Shown in pieces: positions 39,651 to 47,451 of a stretch of DNA of 64,000 bases. Position 1 is the stretch's first letter; every line of letters starts with the position of its first letter. Under the pieces are notes generated by a model. The model saw nothing but the letters and a program-made list of their open reading frames with translations, was not told the DNA's origin and did not search any database. Location of the stretch: assembly GCA_017462965.1 (NCBI GenBank), contig JAFTQC010000049.1, forward strand, positions 37,121 through 101,120. Direction: 5' to 3'. Source of the stretch: Clostridia bacterium. GTDB lineage: Bacteria; Bacillota; Clostridia; TANB77; UBA1234. Position numbers and translations under genes: made by a program.

Positions 39651-39682
39651 GGACAAGGGGACGGTTCTCTTGTCCATTTTTT
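39651..39682 (+). repeat. GGGACGG-core stem-loop, also a terminator
   Basis: GGACAA at 39651-39656 and TTGTCC at 39670-39675 enclose GGGGACGGTTCTC, followed by seven T. It is nearly identical to the stem-loops at 7645 and 7716. Confidence 0.85.
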
Positions 39683-39722
39683 TGAAACTTAGCAAGGGGG
39701 AACCGCATTTAAATTTTAGAAA

Positions 39723-39756
39723 AAATAAAAACCCCTACAGCCATCTGACTGTAGGG
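39723..39756 (-). terminator. Intrinsic terminator facing the prophage integrase
   Basis: CCCTACAG at 39733-39740 and CTGTAGGG at 39749-39756. On the minus strand the hairpin is followed by a T-rich run, so it would stop transcripts coming from the integrase. Confidence 0.75.
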
Positions 39757-39847
39757 AATATATATTGTATAAATATTATCTCTTAGAGAATTTCAAAAGT
39801 TGATTTTTAGGCATTTATGCACTATTTTGTTACCTACCAGTTACCTA

Positions 39848-40897
39848 CTATATGAGTTCTATAGCTTCTAATAGGTCTTGAATATCCTTATGCGTATATA
39901 CTTTATCCGTTACATCTGGTGAAGAATGTCCTAGTATTCTTTTTATTGCTACCTTGTTTGCTCCAGCTCTATCAAGTAAAGTGGCACAAGTATGTCTGCC
40001 ATCGTGAGGGAGATGTGTCATTTCCAATTGTTCCATTACATTATCGTATTTTTCTCTTTTGTAGTTACTATATTTCATTTCTTCATTTTTAAAATTAGGT
40101 ATTAAAAATTTTGCTCCAACCGATACCGCATAATCATATCTTTTTTTAATTAGTGGCATAATTTTGTGATTTATAGGTATAATTCTATTTATTCCAGCTT
40201 CTGTTTTTATTCCACCAATCATATATTTTTCATCTAAATGTATATTATCAATTTCAATTTTTAACATTTCGCTTGGTCGCATTCCAGTATAAATTGTAAT
40301 TAAAACTGTATCTACATATTCTAATTTGTCTACATTTTCCCATAATTTTTGTATTTCAGTATCTTCAAATGGTCTATGAACTGTTTTAGGATCTCCTTTT
40401 TTACCTATTTCTACATATTGAGAGTAGTCTTTTTCGGTAATATCATTTTTCATTGCAAATTCATACATTTGATTTAAAAGAGAACGCAATTTCTTTAAAG
40501 AAGGATATTTTTTCCCAGAGGAATCAATTACATTTTGCAAATGTGTAACTCTTATTTCTTTAAACCTTAATTTGTACAAACTAGAACATGATTTATATGC
40601 TGATTTATAACCATTTGCATTGTCATGAGCAATTTCATTATATTTTCTGTCAGACCATTTTTGATATACTTCCTCAAAAGTTATAGTATCTGAATTTATA
40701 TCGTAAGGATTTTCGTTGTAAGAAGCTAACCCTTGTAATGCTTTTTCTCTTGTTGGATAGTAACCTATAACAATTCTTCTTTGCACTATTTTTTCATCTT
40801 TTGTAGTTTTCCAACCTACTGTTTTTCTTGCACAGTAAGGATTTCTTCTTTTGCCAGATAGTTTTACAACACTACCATAACCATTTGGCAATTTCAT
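39848..40897 (-). CDS. int: Prophage tyrosine integrase
   Basis: 349 residues. The N-terminal part (MKLPNGYGSVVKLSGKRRNP) is an arm-binding type domain, the middle is a SAM-like core-binding domain, and the C-terminal catalytic domain shows the R of TGMRPSEML, the H and R of HDGRHTCATLL, then LGHSSPDVTDKVYTH with the His and the nucleophilic Tyr. It integrates and excises the prophage. The ORF extends upstream to 40990, but GGAGGT before ATG 40897 fixes the start. Located at the left prophage end; the attachment core was not identified. Confidence 0.93.
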   Translation of the reverse strand: MKLPNGYGSVVKLSGKRRNPYCARKTVGWKTTKDEKIVQRRIVIGYYPTREKALQGLASYNENPYDINSDTITFEEVYQKWSDRKYNEIAHDNANGYKSAYKSCSSLYKLRFKEIRVTHLQNVIDSSGKKYPSLKKLRSLLNQMYEFAMKNDITEKDYSQYVEIGKKGDPKTVHRPFEDTEIQKLWENVDKLEYVDTVLITIYTGMRPSEMLKIEIDNIHLDEKYMIGGIKTEAGINRIIPINHKIMPLIKKRYDYAVSVGAKFLIPNFKNEEMKYSNYKREKYDNVMEQLEMTHLPHDGRHTCATLLDRAGANKVAIKRILGHSSPDVTDKVYTHKDIQDLLEAIELI

Positions 40898-40936
40898 AAA
40901 AAAAACCTCCAATTTCCTTGTATTTATTTTTTTAAA

Positions 40937-40995
40937 CACTTGAAAAGTGGAGTATACATTCGATATAATATGAACGTAATCACTTCTCAAAAGTG
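40937..40995 (-). promoter_or_regulatory. Integrase promoter flanked by CACTT/AAGTG palindromes
   Basis: CACTTGAAAAGTG at 40937-40949 and CACTTCTCAAAAGTG at 40981-40995 flank an AT-rich stretch that, on the minus strand, carries a TATACT -10. The two palindromes are themselves in inverted orientation. They look like operators for a regulator of int, or arm-type integrase sites. Confidence 0.55.
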
Positions 40996-41013
40996 TTTAC
41001 TCTACAGGGTAAT

Positions 41014-41028
41014 GTGTGTCGTTCCGCA
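41014..41028. repeat. Left copy of a perfect 15-bp inverted repeat
   Basis: GTGTGTCGTTCCGCA. Its exact reverse complement lies at 43152-43166, so the pair brackets the lysogeny control region. Confidence 0.85.
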
Positions 41029-41152
41029 AAAAACTAGCACATTATCCCTTTTTGTTATATAAAACCTATCATTTTGAATAGTTTTTGTTGATATTTTAAT
41101 ATAGTTTTTGTTTTTTTTACACATTTTTTGATGTTTTTGACATATACTACCA

Positions 41153-41181
41153 TTGACATCGCTAAAAAGTGATGTTAAAAT
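41153..41181 (+). promoter_or_regulatory. Strong promoter without a downstream ORF
   Basis: TTGACA at 41153-41158, 17 bases, TAAAAT at 41176-41181. It faces a structured stretch ending in a terminator. Confidence 0.75.
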
Positions 41182-41187
41182 TAGATT

Positions 41188-41307
41188 ACCAGAGGAGATG
41201 AGGTCTCCTTGTTCGGTCTACAGATGGTGTTAGATTGAAAAATTAAGTGTATTTATAAATACACCTACCCATTTGGGAAGAGAACCAATGCAAGGTTCTC
41301 TTTTTTT
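41188..41307 (+). ncRNA. Candidate small RNA of about 120 nt in the prophage switch
   Basis: Between the promoter at 41153 and an intrinsic terminator (AGAGAACC 41279-41286, loop AATGCAA, GGTTCTCT 41294-41301, seven T) there is no convincing ORF. Visible hairpins are AGGAGA/TCTCCT near 41194-41210 and GTGTATT/AATACAC near 41247-41264. The RNA ends at the stop codon of the convergent DUF3800 gene and would be antisense to any read-through from it. Confidence 0.6.
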
Positions 41308-42091
41308 ATGGTAAATATAACGAGTTTCGTAAAAAAGCAGTTCGTTTTCTATATAATTCAAAATCATTATTTAATAGGTAATGATAGTATTTATGTCTAA
41401 TTTCTCCAACCAATAAATCTGCAGCTTGAATATTATAAGAGTAATAAGAATCTTTATATTTGATTTTTATTGTCACATCTGATAGTATAGGCGGATACAT
41501 TATTCCGTAATTATAATTGAAAATTCCATATTGTAATTCTTCTTTGATTGTATGCTCTAAATCATAGTAGCCGTTAGAAATGGTGGTTTGTTGATCTAGA
41601 TTTAGGAATATTTTTACTTGTTTTGATGGATCAATCTTATTCTCAGATATTAATTTTTCTATAATATTCTTAACTTCTCTTTTTATAGCATAGTCTTTAA
41701 ATCTCCCGATAGAAGCTTTATTTTCAAAAATATAATCTCTAAGTTTAGAATTGTTTACAACTACAACAGAAGTATTATACTTTTTGATGAAATTTAGTAA
41801 ATGACGTCTATCAGCGCTACTTAATTTTGATGATTTTAATTCAGGACATTTATAGCTACATGTAGTCGAGTCGTGCGTTTTACAAAATTTTTCATTTAGT
41901 TTATCGTCATTAGAAAAGTCATTACAATATTTGGGTTTTATTGAATTAACTATGCTCTTATATTGTCTTGAAAAATTATCTGATTCATCTTTTGATAAGA
42001 AGTAAAGTCCACCATAAACAAAAATATTCTGTTGAGGATTATTCCTGGTTAATTGTCCTGAATCATCCATATATATGTATATTTCTTGCAT
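41306..42091 (-). CDS. DUF3800 domain protein
   Basis: 261 residues. The N-terminus IYIYMDDSGQLTRNNPQQNI carries the DxSG motif of DUF3800, and the C-terminal YNIQAADLLVGEIRHKYYHY carries the second conserved acidic block, a layout suggesting an RNase H-like fold. Four Cys/His residues (CKTHDSTTCSYKC) near residue 70 may bind a metal. AAAGGA precedes the ATG. It lies behind the repressor on the same strand, a usual place for lysogenic conversion or superinfection-exclusion genes. Function unproven. Confidence 0.75.
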   Translation of the reverse strand: MQEIYIYMDDSGQLTRNNPQQNIFVYGGLYFLSKDESDNFSRQYKSIVNSIKPKYCNDFSNDDKLNEKFCKTHDSTTCSYKCPELKSSKLSSADRRHLLNFIKKYNTSVVVVNNSKLRDYIFENKASIGRFKDYAIKREVKNIIEKLISENKIDPSKQVKIFLNLDQQTTISNGYYDLEHTIKEELQYGIFNYNYGIMYPPILSDVTIKIKYKDSYYSYNIQAADLLVGEIRHKYYHYLLNNDFELYRKRTAFLRNSLYLP

Positions 42092-42144
42092 ATAAAAATC
42101 CTTTCCAATATTTAGAATCCTGAACCTTCTATAATATATTAATT

Positions 42145-42666
42145 CTATTTAAAAGCACTTTGGTTTTCCGCTTTTATTACTTTGCCGATAAGCTTGAAAT
42201 TTTTATCAGATAGTTCTTCTTCGGTATAACTAAGAACAGGAAAATATGGATTAGTTGCATGAAATTCTATATAAGTATTACGTTTTAAAATTTTTCTGAT
42301 GTACTTAGTATTTTCTAATTCAAAAAGTATTGTTTCACCATTTTCAAAACTCTCTTTTTCAATTATGTATGCAATGTCACCAATATTTAACAAAGGAGCC
42401 ATTGAATCATCTGTTGCAATATATTTCAATACATCTATAAATGCATTATCAAAGTCTTCTATATTGTCATCTGTTAAATAGTCTAGTGAAACATTCAAAG
42501 TCTTAGATAATTTTTTTAATGTTGAAAGTTTAATATTTTCAGTTCCTTTAGTTGCGTCAAAAAAACTCATTATTGTTGTATATGGAATACCGCTCAGTTT
42601 AGCAAGCATAGGTTTGCTAATTTTTTTTTCTGATAAAAGTCTATTTAGTTTTTCTGTAAAATCCAT
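42145..42666 (-). CDS. CI-like repressor with S24 peptidase domain
   Basis: 173 residues. An N-terminal helix-turn-helix (KISKPMLAKLSGIPYTTIMS, about residues 15-40) is joined to a LexA/CI-type C-terminal domain with the serine motif ATDDSMAPLLNIGD (about residue 95) and a likely Lys in YIRKILKR. It would hold lysogeny and self-cleave in the SOS response. GGAGGTG is directly before the ATG on the minus strand. Divergent from the Cro-like gene, with three operator-like sites between. Confidence 0.9.
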   Translation of the reverse strand: MDFTEKLNRLLSEKKISKPMLAKLSGIPYTTIMSFFDATKGTENIKLSTLKKLSKTLNVSLDYLTDDNIEDFDNAFIDVLKYIATDDSMAPLLNIGDIAYIIEKESFENGETILFELENTKYIRKILKRNTYIEFHATNPYFPVLSYTEEELSDKNFKLIGKVIKAENQSAFK

Positions 42667-42724
42667 GACACACCTCCTCGATTATTAGAATATCACAAAA
42701 TAATTTGAATGTAAACAAAAAAAA

Positions 42725-42811
42725 TACGACGTATTGTAAAAATATTTAAAAAACATATTGACAATATTCAATATGTCGTATATTATCAAAATGTAAATAC
42801 GATACATCGTA
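42725..42811. promoter_or_regulatory. Prophage operator region with three TACGA...TCGTA-type sites
   Basis: Sites: TACGACGTATTGTA at 42725-42738; TTCAATATGTCGTA at 42767-42780 (reverse orientation); TACGATACATCGTA at 42798-42811, a near-perfect palindrome. The rightward promoter is TTGACA 42758-42763, 17 bases, TATTAT 42781-42786, with the middle operator in its spacer. Confidence 0.8.
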
Positions 42812-42829
42812 GAAAAGAGGGGTGGAAAA

Positions 42830-43060
42830 ATGTTTGCTAATTTGAATGCAGAAATGGCAAGAAATAGAGTAACTAACGAGGATATAGCAGTATGTTTAGA
42901 AGTTACATTGAATACAGTGTCAAACAAGATTAGTGGAAAAACAGAATTTACAAGAAAAGACATGTGGAAAATTAGAGAAGGTTTTTTTCCGAGTTTATCA
43001 ATTGATTATTTATTTGATGATGAGTCTACTGAGTATGAATATCATAAAGTTATCAAATAG
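42830..43060 (+). CDS. Cro-like helix-turn-helix regulator
   Basis: 76 residues with a helix-turn-helix (NEDIAVCLEVTLNTVSNKIS, about residues 16-35), preceded by AGGGGTGG. It is divergent from the CI-like repressor and first in the rightward operon. After its TAG stop the same frame stays open for a further 27 codons with a helical sequence, which may be a remnant of a longer version. Confidence 0.8.
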   Translation: MFANLNAEMARNRVTNEDIAVCLEVTLNTVSNKISGKTEFTRKDMWKIREGFFPSLSIDYLFDDESTEYEYHKVIK

Positions 43061-43151
43061 CTTAATGAGGCAATGTATGCTGCAAAAGATATAGTGGATA
43101 AGAAGGTGAAACGTATAGAAAGGGGTGATGAAAATTGTGAATAAAAAATAA

Positions 43152-43166
43152 TGCGGAACGACACAC
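43152..43166. repeat. Right copy of the perfect 15-bp inverted repeat
   Basis: TGCGGAACGACACAC, the exact reverse complement of 41014-41028, placed 20 bases before the excisionase-like gene. Confidence 0.85.
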
Positions 43167-43185
43167 GAAAAGGAAGGGATAAGAG

Positions 43186-43377
43186 ATGGGAAATGTCTCA
43201 ATTCAAAGAGCTGCAGAACTGATGGGAAAATCTCAACAATATATCAGAATTTGCTTGCAAAGAGGAAGTTTACCAATCGGTAACGCAGAAAGAATGCCTG
43301 GTAAGAGTAAATTTAATTATTATATTAGTCCCAAGTTGTTTTCAGAATATACCGGCATACCTGTAGAGAAAATTTAA
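43186..43377 (+). CDS. Excisionase-like small DNA-binding protein
   Basis: 63 residues with a winged-helix-type HTH: VSIQRAAELMGKSQQYIRIC followed by LQRGSLPIGNAERMPGKSKF. The pattern suits phage excisionase or MerR-like accessory proteins. It follows the Cro-like gene and the inverted repeat. Whether it acts with the integrase is inferred from position only. Confidence 0.65.
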   Translation: MGNVSIQRAAELMGKSQQYIRICLQRGSLPIGNAERMPGKSKFNYYISPKLFSEYTGIPVEKI

Positions 43378-43401
43378 AAATATAAAAAGGAGAGATTACA
43401 A

Positions 43402-44100
43402 ATGAATTTGAAAAATGCCAAAGAAGTAAAAGAAAAAGTAGAAGAAATTAAGAAAAAACGTACAAAAAGTGAAAAAATATGCACTAAAAATGAAAAAAAT
43501 GTTCAAAAAACAAGTAACAAAGCACTAAAAAATAAAAATGCAGTGCAAAAAAAGAGTAAAAAACAAAAAGAGAATAAAAAGAAATTTAGAAAATTCTTAT
43601 TTAAAGTATTTGCACTTGAATATATGACAGCAGGAGCAATTTTATTGTGGGCGTTTGGAACAACGTTAATTCAGACAAATGAAAAATTAGTAGCACAAAT
43701 AAATGAACAGCAAATTATTATGAAAAATTTAGCTGAGCAAGTAACAGAGATAAGAATTAAGCCTGCAGCAGCTCAGACTATTGTTGAAGAAGTTGCAGAA
43801 GAAAGAATATATTTAGGAAATTTCAAAATCACACACTATTGTGCATGTAAGAAGTGTTGTGGACCAAATGCTCAAGGAATCACGGCTAGTGGTAAAAGAG
43901 TACAAGCTGGTAAAACAATTGCGGTTGATCCGAGTGTGATTAAGTTAGGAAATAAAGTGTACATAGATGGATATGGTTACATGGAAGCACAAGATACTGG
44001 GTCAGCGATTAAAGGGAATATTATAGATGTGTATGTTGAGGACCATCAAGAAGCACTAGAGATGGGAGTTCAATATAAAGATGTTTATTTAATTAAATAA
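43402..44100 (+). CDS. Membrane-anchored 3D-domain protein
   Basis: 232 residues. A Lys-rich cytoplasmic part (about residues 1-65) is followed by a membrane helix (about residues 75-95), a linker, and a C-terminal 3D domain: YLGNFKITHYCACKKCCGP, then TIAVDPSVIKLGNKVYIDGY and AQDTGSAIKGNIIDVYVEDH, which hold the three conserved Asp. 3D domains have a barwin/MltA-like fold and cut or bind glycan strands. In this early region it may serve entry or lysogeny rather than lysis. GGAGAG precedes the ATG. Confidence 0.8.
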   Translation: MNLKNAKEVKEKVEEIKKKRTKSEKICTKNEKNVQKTSNKALKNKNAVQKKSKKQKENKKKFRKFLFKVFALEYMTAGAILLWAFGTTLIQTNEKLVAQINEQQIIMKNLAEQVTEIRIKPAAAQTIVEEVAEERIYLGNFKITHYCACKKCCGPNAQGITASGKRVQAGKTIAVDPSVIKLGNKVYIDGYGYMEAQDTGSAIKGNIIDVYVEDHQEALEMGVQYKDVYLIK

Positions 44101-44116
44101 GAAGGAGGATGAAAAA

Positions 44117-44335
44117 ATGAAAAAAGGTACAGAAGATGCATTTGTAGAAGCTCAAAAATCAATTCTAAATGAAGTGAATTTAGCAATTGAGGAGCTAAAA
44201 AAAGGCTTGTATGAAAATGTCTATACAAGATTAACTAATTTATCAGATGAATTGACTGAAGATATAAGAATTTCAACTGATGCAACCGAAGAAACAAAAA
44301 AAGAACTAAACATCGCTACCAACGAAACCGTTTAG
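44117..44335 (+). CDS. Small acidic helical phage protein
   Basis: 72 residues, mostly helical and charged (AQKSILNEVNLAIEELKKGL), without recognised family. GAAGGAGG precedes the ATG. It lies in the early operon before the SbcC-like ATPase. Confidence 0.6.
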   Translation: MKKGTEDAFVEAQKSILNEVNLAIEELKKGLYENVYTRLTNLSDELTEDIRISTDATEETKKELNIATNETV

Positions 44336-44412
44336 TCCTTGAAAGAATTTGAAAAACTCACTTCTTTTTGATTTTAACACGATTCAAAAAGAAGTGCAAG
44401 GAGGAGAATACT

Positions 44413-46335
44413 GTGCAAATAAAAATAGTTAAAATGGCAATAAAAAATTTTAAAGGAATAAAAGATTTAGAAATTAATTTTGATGGAAAAAACATGAACA
44501 TTTATGGCGATAACGCTACAGGAAAAACAACAATATTTGATGCTTTTTTATGGGTATTATTTGACAAGAACAGTGCTGGTAAAAGTGAGTTTGGATGGAA
44601 GCCTTTTAGTTTAGATGGAACTCAAATTCATTTTTTAGAATCAACTGTAGAATTGGTACTTGAAATTGATGAGAATAGAAAATCATTTAAGAAAACTGCA
44701 GTTGAAAAATGGGTGAAAAAACGTGGAAATACAGAACAAGTCTATGAAGGAAATGAAACAAATTACTGGATTGATGAAGTGCCAACAAAAGCGAGTGAAT
44801 TTTCAAGATATATAGATAATATTATGCAAGAACAAAAATTCAAAATGATTACAAATCCTTTGTTTTTTAATGCTCAAATGACTGCTGACGAACAACGAAC
44901 AGTTTTGAGTAGTATAGCGGAATTAAATAATATCAGCGATGAGCAAATTATGAAAGAAAATGAAGAATTTACGGCACTATGCGAAAAATTGAATGGTAGA
45001 TCTGTAAATGACTACATGAAAATTGTTAAAGAAACAATAAAAAAATTAAATGAAGAAATAAAAAGTATTCCTGTAAGAATAGATGAATTAAATGAAACAA
45101 TGATTATTGTGGATGAACGAGAATTAAAAGCAGCAAATGACACAATAAATGCCTGTGAAATTCAAAAAAATCTTGTCACTAAGATTATAGGAGACATTAA
45201 AGAGAGAAGATTGAAAAATGAGGAAATTATTGCTTCACTAGCACAAAAACAACGCGAAATCGAAGATTTGAAAGCACTTATATATGACGAGGCAAACAAT
45301 GAAATATTAGAAAAAAGAAAACAATTAGTTTCAGAAATATCGAAGCTAGATGTCGAAATTCAAGAAAGAACTATAAAAATACAAATGTTGAAAGATTCGC
45401 TTCAGGAAAAAGAACGTAAACTTCAAGAATATAGAGATGAATTTGATGCAGAAAGTAAGAAAGTTTTTAAGGATGAAAATAATTATATTTGTCCTGTTTG
45501 TAATAGAGAATATGAAGAATCAACAAAAAGTCAAATGCTTTTAGAATCTAAGAATAAATTTGAAGCGCAGAAGGCTGATAAGTTAGGTTGGATTAATGGA
45601 AAAGGCAGATTAGTGGCTGATTTTGTTAAAACATCAAAAGCAAACATTGAAACTGAAGAAAAAGAATTTAATGATGCACAAGAAAAATTACAAAGCTTAA
45701 AAATTGAATTGGAAAATTTAAAAATTCAAGATGTCAATTATGAAAATGATAGAAGATATATTGAATTAAATCATGAAATAGAAGAATTAAAGGTAAAAGT
45801 TGATTCTATTGTTGTAGAAAGCGTTAGTCAAGAAGAGGAACGATTGAAAGAAATTGATGGCAAAATAAATGATGCAAAACAAGTTCTGATGAAAAAGGAA
45901 AGTCAAATTACTGTGGAAAACAGAATTGAAAAGTTAAAAAATGATGAGAGAAACTTAGCGATACAGATACAAGAACAAGAATATTTGAGGGATTGTATTG
46001 AAGAATTTACAAAAAATAAAATAACACTATTAGAAACTAAAATAAATGAAAATTTTGAATTAGTAAAATTTAAATTGTTTGAAAATCAGATTAACGGTGG
46101 CGTAAAAGATGTTTGCTATGCAACCGTTGATGGAGTTCCTTATTCAGATTTAAATTCTGCTATGAAAATTAATGCAGGTCTAGATGTTATTAGAACGTTA
46201 ATGAGATTTTATAATGTACAAGCTCCAATTTTTATCGATAACAAAGAAACTATTAATAATCTTATAGATATTGATACACAGATAATTTCATTAATAGTTA
46301 GCAACGATAAAAAATTAAGGATGGAGGTGATGTAG
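44413..46335 (+). CDS. SbcC/Rad50-like ATPase of the phage replication block
   Basis: 640 residues. Walker A reads YGDNATGKTTIFDAFLWVLF (about residue 35). Two long coiled-coil arms (about residues 165-350 and 390-530) flank a zinc-hook-like YICPVCNREYEESTK. The C-terminal YNVQAPIFIDNKETINNL is the Walker B region. Such ATPases pair with nucleases in DNA end processing; an Mre11-like partner is not evident nearby. The start is GTG 44413 after AAGGAGGAG; the ORF extends to 44368 without support. Confidence 0.8.
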   Translation: MQIKIVKMAIKNFKGIKDLEINFDGKNMNIYGDNATGKTTIFDAFLWVLFDKNSAGKSEFGWKPFSLDGTQIHFLESTVELVLEIDENRKSFKKTAVEKWVKKRGNTEQVYEGNETNYWIDEVPTKASEFSRYIDNIMQEQKFKMITNPLFFNAQMTADEQRTVLSSIAELNNISDEQIMKENEEFTALCEKLNGRSVNDYMKIVKETIKKLNEEIKSIPVRIDELNETMIIVDERELKAANDTINACEIQKNLVTKIIGDIKERRLKNEEIIASLAQKQREIEDLKALIYDEANNEILEKRKQLVSEISKLDVEIQERTIKIQMLKDSLQEKERKLQEYRDEFDAESKKVFKDENNYICPVCNREYEESTKSQMLLESKNKFEAQKADKLGWINGKGRLVADFVKTSKANIETEEKEFNDAQEKLQSLKIELENLKIQDVNYENDRRYIELNHEIEELKVKVDSIVVESVSQEEERLKEIDGKINDAKQVLMKKESQITVENRIEKLKNDERNLAIQIQEQEYLRDCIEEFTKNKITLLETKINENFELVKFKLFENQINGGVKDVCYATVDGVPYSDLNSAMKINAGLDVIRTLMRFYNVQAPIFIDNKETINNLIDIDTQIISLIVSNDKKLRMEVM

Positions 46336-46338
46336 ATT

Positions 46339-46527
46339 ATGAGTTCAGTTAGAAGTATTAAACGAAATATTATTAAAAAAGCTCAAGGAAACAACAGAAT
46401 TAGAAAACGTTGGAGAATCGCTCAAATCAAGAAATTTGGATTAGAAAAATGGTGCAAAATTTATAACAAATGTAATAGAAAAAGTCGTGCAAATTATTTA
46501 GAACCGGAAGATGCTTTGAAAATTTAA
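46339..46527 (+). CDS. Small basic phage protein
   Basis: 62 residues rich in Lys and Arg (RNIIKKAQGNNRIRKRWRIA), suggesting nucleic-acid binding. Family not recognised. GGAGG lies near the end of the preceding ORF, and spacing is tight. Confidence 0.6.
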   Translation: MSSVRSIKRNIIKKAQGNNRIRKRWRIAQIKKFGLEKWCKIYNKCNRKSRANYLEPEDALKI

Positions 46528-46558
46528 TATTTTAAAGAAAAACAAAGGAGGAAGTTTT

Positions 46559-47155
46559 ATGTTAGGAATTTGTCTTATTTTTATATTTGTATGTTTGGTG
46601 ATAATAGCAGTATTTAGGGACAGAGAAGATGAATTGGAAACATCATATCAAAAAAGGAAAAAGGATCTTGAAAGTATGTGGAAGACTAGAGTTGACAACG
46701 TAAAAAATGAACTTTCAGATGTTCAAAAACAAAAGTCAGAACTACGTGTTGAAAATATTGAACTGACAAAATCAAATAATCAATTGAAAGAAGAAAACCT
46801 TAATTTAAAAAATGAACTTGAGAAAATTTATCAACTAGCAAAGACTGTTAATGATAAAAGAGAAAAGGCTAGAAAAATTAAAAAAATGTTGCCGAAAAAA
46901 CCAAAAACAAATGACAGGAACGTACTTGAACAATATGTTAAAGAATATTTAGACGTTTTAGGTATTGAATATAAATTAAAAAATAAAACCAACAGCTTAT
47001 TAAGTGTTTATGAAGGCAAATATGAAATATATTGTGGAACAGAATTGTACATAAACAAAGCAACAAAAGAAAAGAAACATGGATTAAAAATGATGGTACA
47101 AGAAATAAAAAAATTAGATAGAAAAAAGGAGAAAAACAAAAATGAGAAAAAATAA
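46559..47155 (+). CDS. Membrane-anchored coiled-coil phage protein
   Basis: 198 residues: one N-terminal membrane helix (residues 2-20), a coiled coil (about residues 25-100) and a C-terminal region of about 80 residues that may form a small nuclease-like or anchor domain (YVKEYLDVLGIEYKLKNKTN). AGGAGG precedes the ATG. It overlaps the start of the SpoVS gene. Function unknown. Confidence 0.6.
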   Translation: MLGICLIFIFVCLVIIAVFRDREDELETSYQKRKKDLESMWKTRVDNVKNELSDVQKQKSELRVENIELTKSNNQLKEENLNLKNELEKIYQLAKTVNDKREKARKIKKMLPKKPKTNDRNVLEQYVKEYLDVLGIEYKLKNKTNSLLSVYEGKYEIYCGTELYINKATKEKKHGLKMMVQEIKKLDRKKEKNKNEKK

Positions 47156-47447
47156 TGAAGGTATAAATGAAAAAAATAGTATTGAATTGTTGAAAGTTGC
47201 TAGTAGCTCAAATCCAAGTTCAATAGGTGGAGTTATTGCAAATACTTTACTTGAAAAGGAAGAAAATAAACTTGAAATTCAATGTATCGGAGCTGGAGCA
47301 TTAAATCAAGCAATTAAAGGTATTGCTATTGCTAGGGGATTTTTAGCACCAGCAGGAAAGGAAATTGTATGTATTCCATCTTTTACAACTGTTCAAATAA
47401 ATGGAGAAAGTAGAACTGGATTAAAACTTGTTATAAAGGAGATATAA
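47142..47447 (+). CDS. spoVS: Prophage-encoded SpoVS
   Basis: 101 residues, of which the last 88 match SpoVS: IELLKVASSSNPSSIGGVIA, ALNQAIKGIAIARGFLAPAG, SFTTVQINGESRTGLKLVI. SpoVS is an Alba-like protein that affects stage V sporulation in Bacillus. Here it sits inside the prophage next to recT, so it may be a replication or host-control protein rather than the host sporulation gene. GGAGAAA precedes the ATG, which overlaps the gene before it. Confidence 0.88.
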   Translation: MRKNNEGINEKNSIELLKVASSSNPSSIGGVIANTLLEKEENKLEIQCIGAGALNQAIKGIAIARGFLAPAGKEIVCIPSFTTVQINGESRTGLKLVIKEI

Positions 47448-47451
47448 AAAC

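Noticed and set aside
39757..39850. Left attachment site of the prophage
   Set aside because: TTACCTA is repeated near 39828-39843, but without the right prophage end no core can be matched, and no tRNA gene is present at the border.
43061..43145. Stop-codon read-through extending the Cro-like protein past TAG 43058-43060
   Set aside because: The frame stays open for 27 codons with a helical sequence, but a single short case without family support is not enough.
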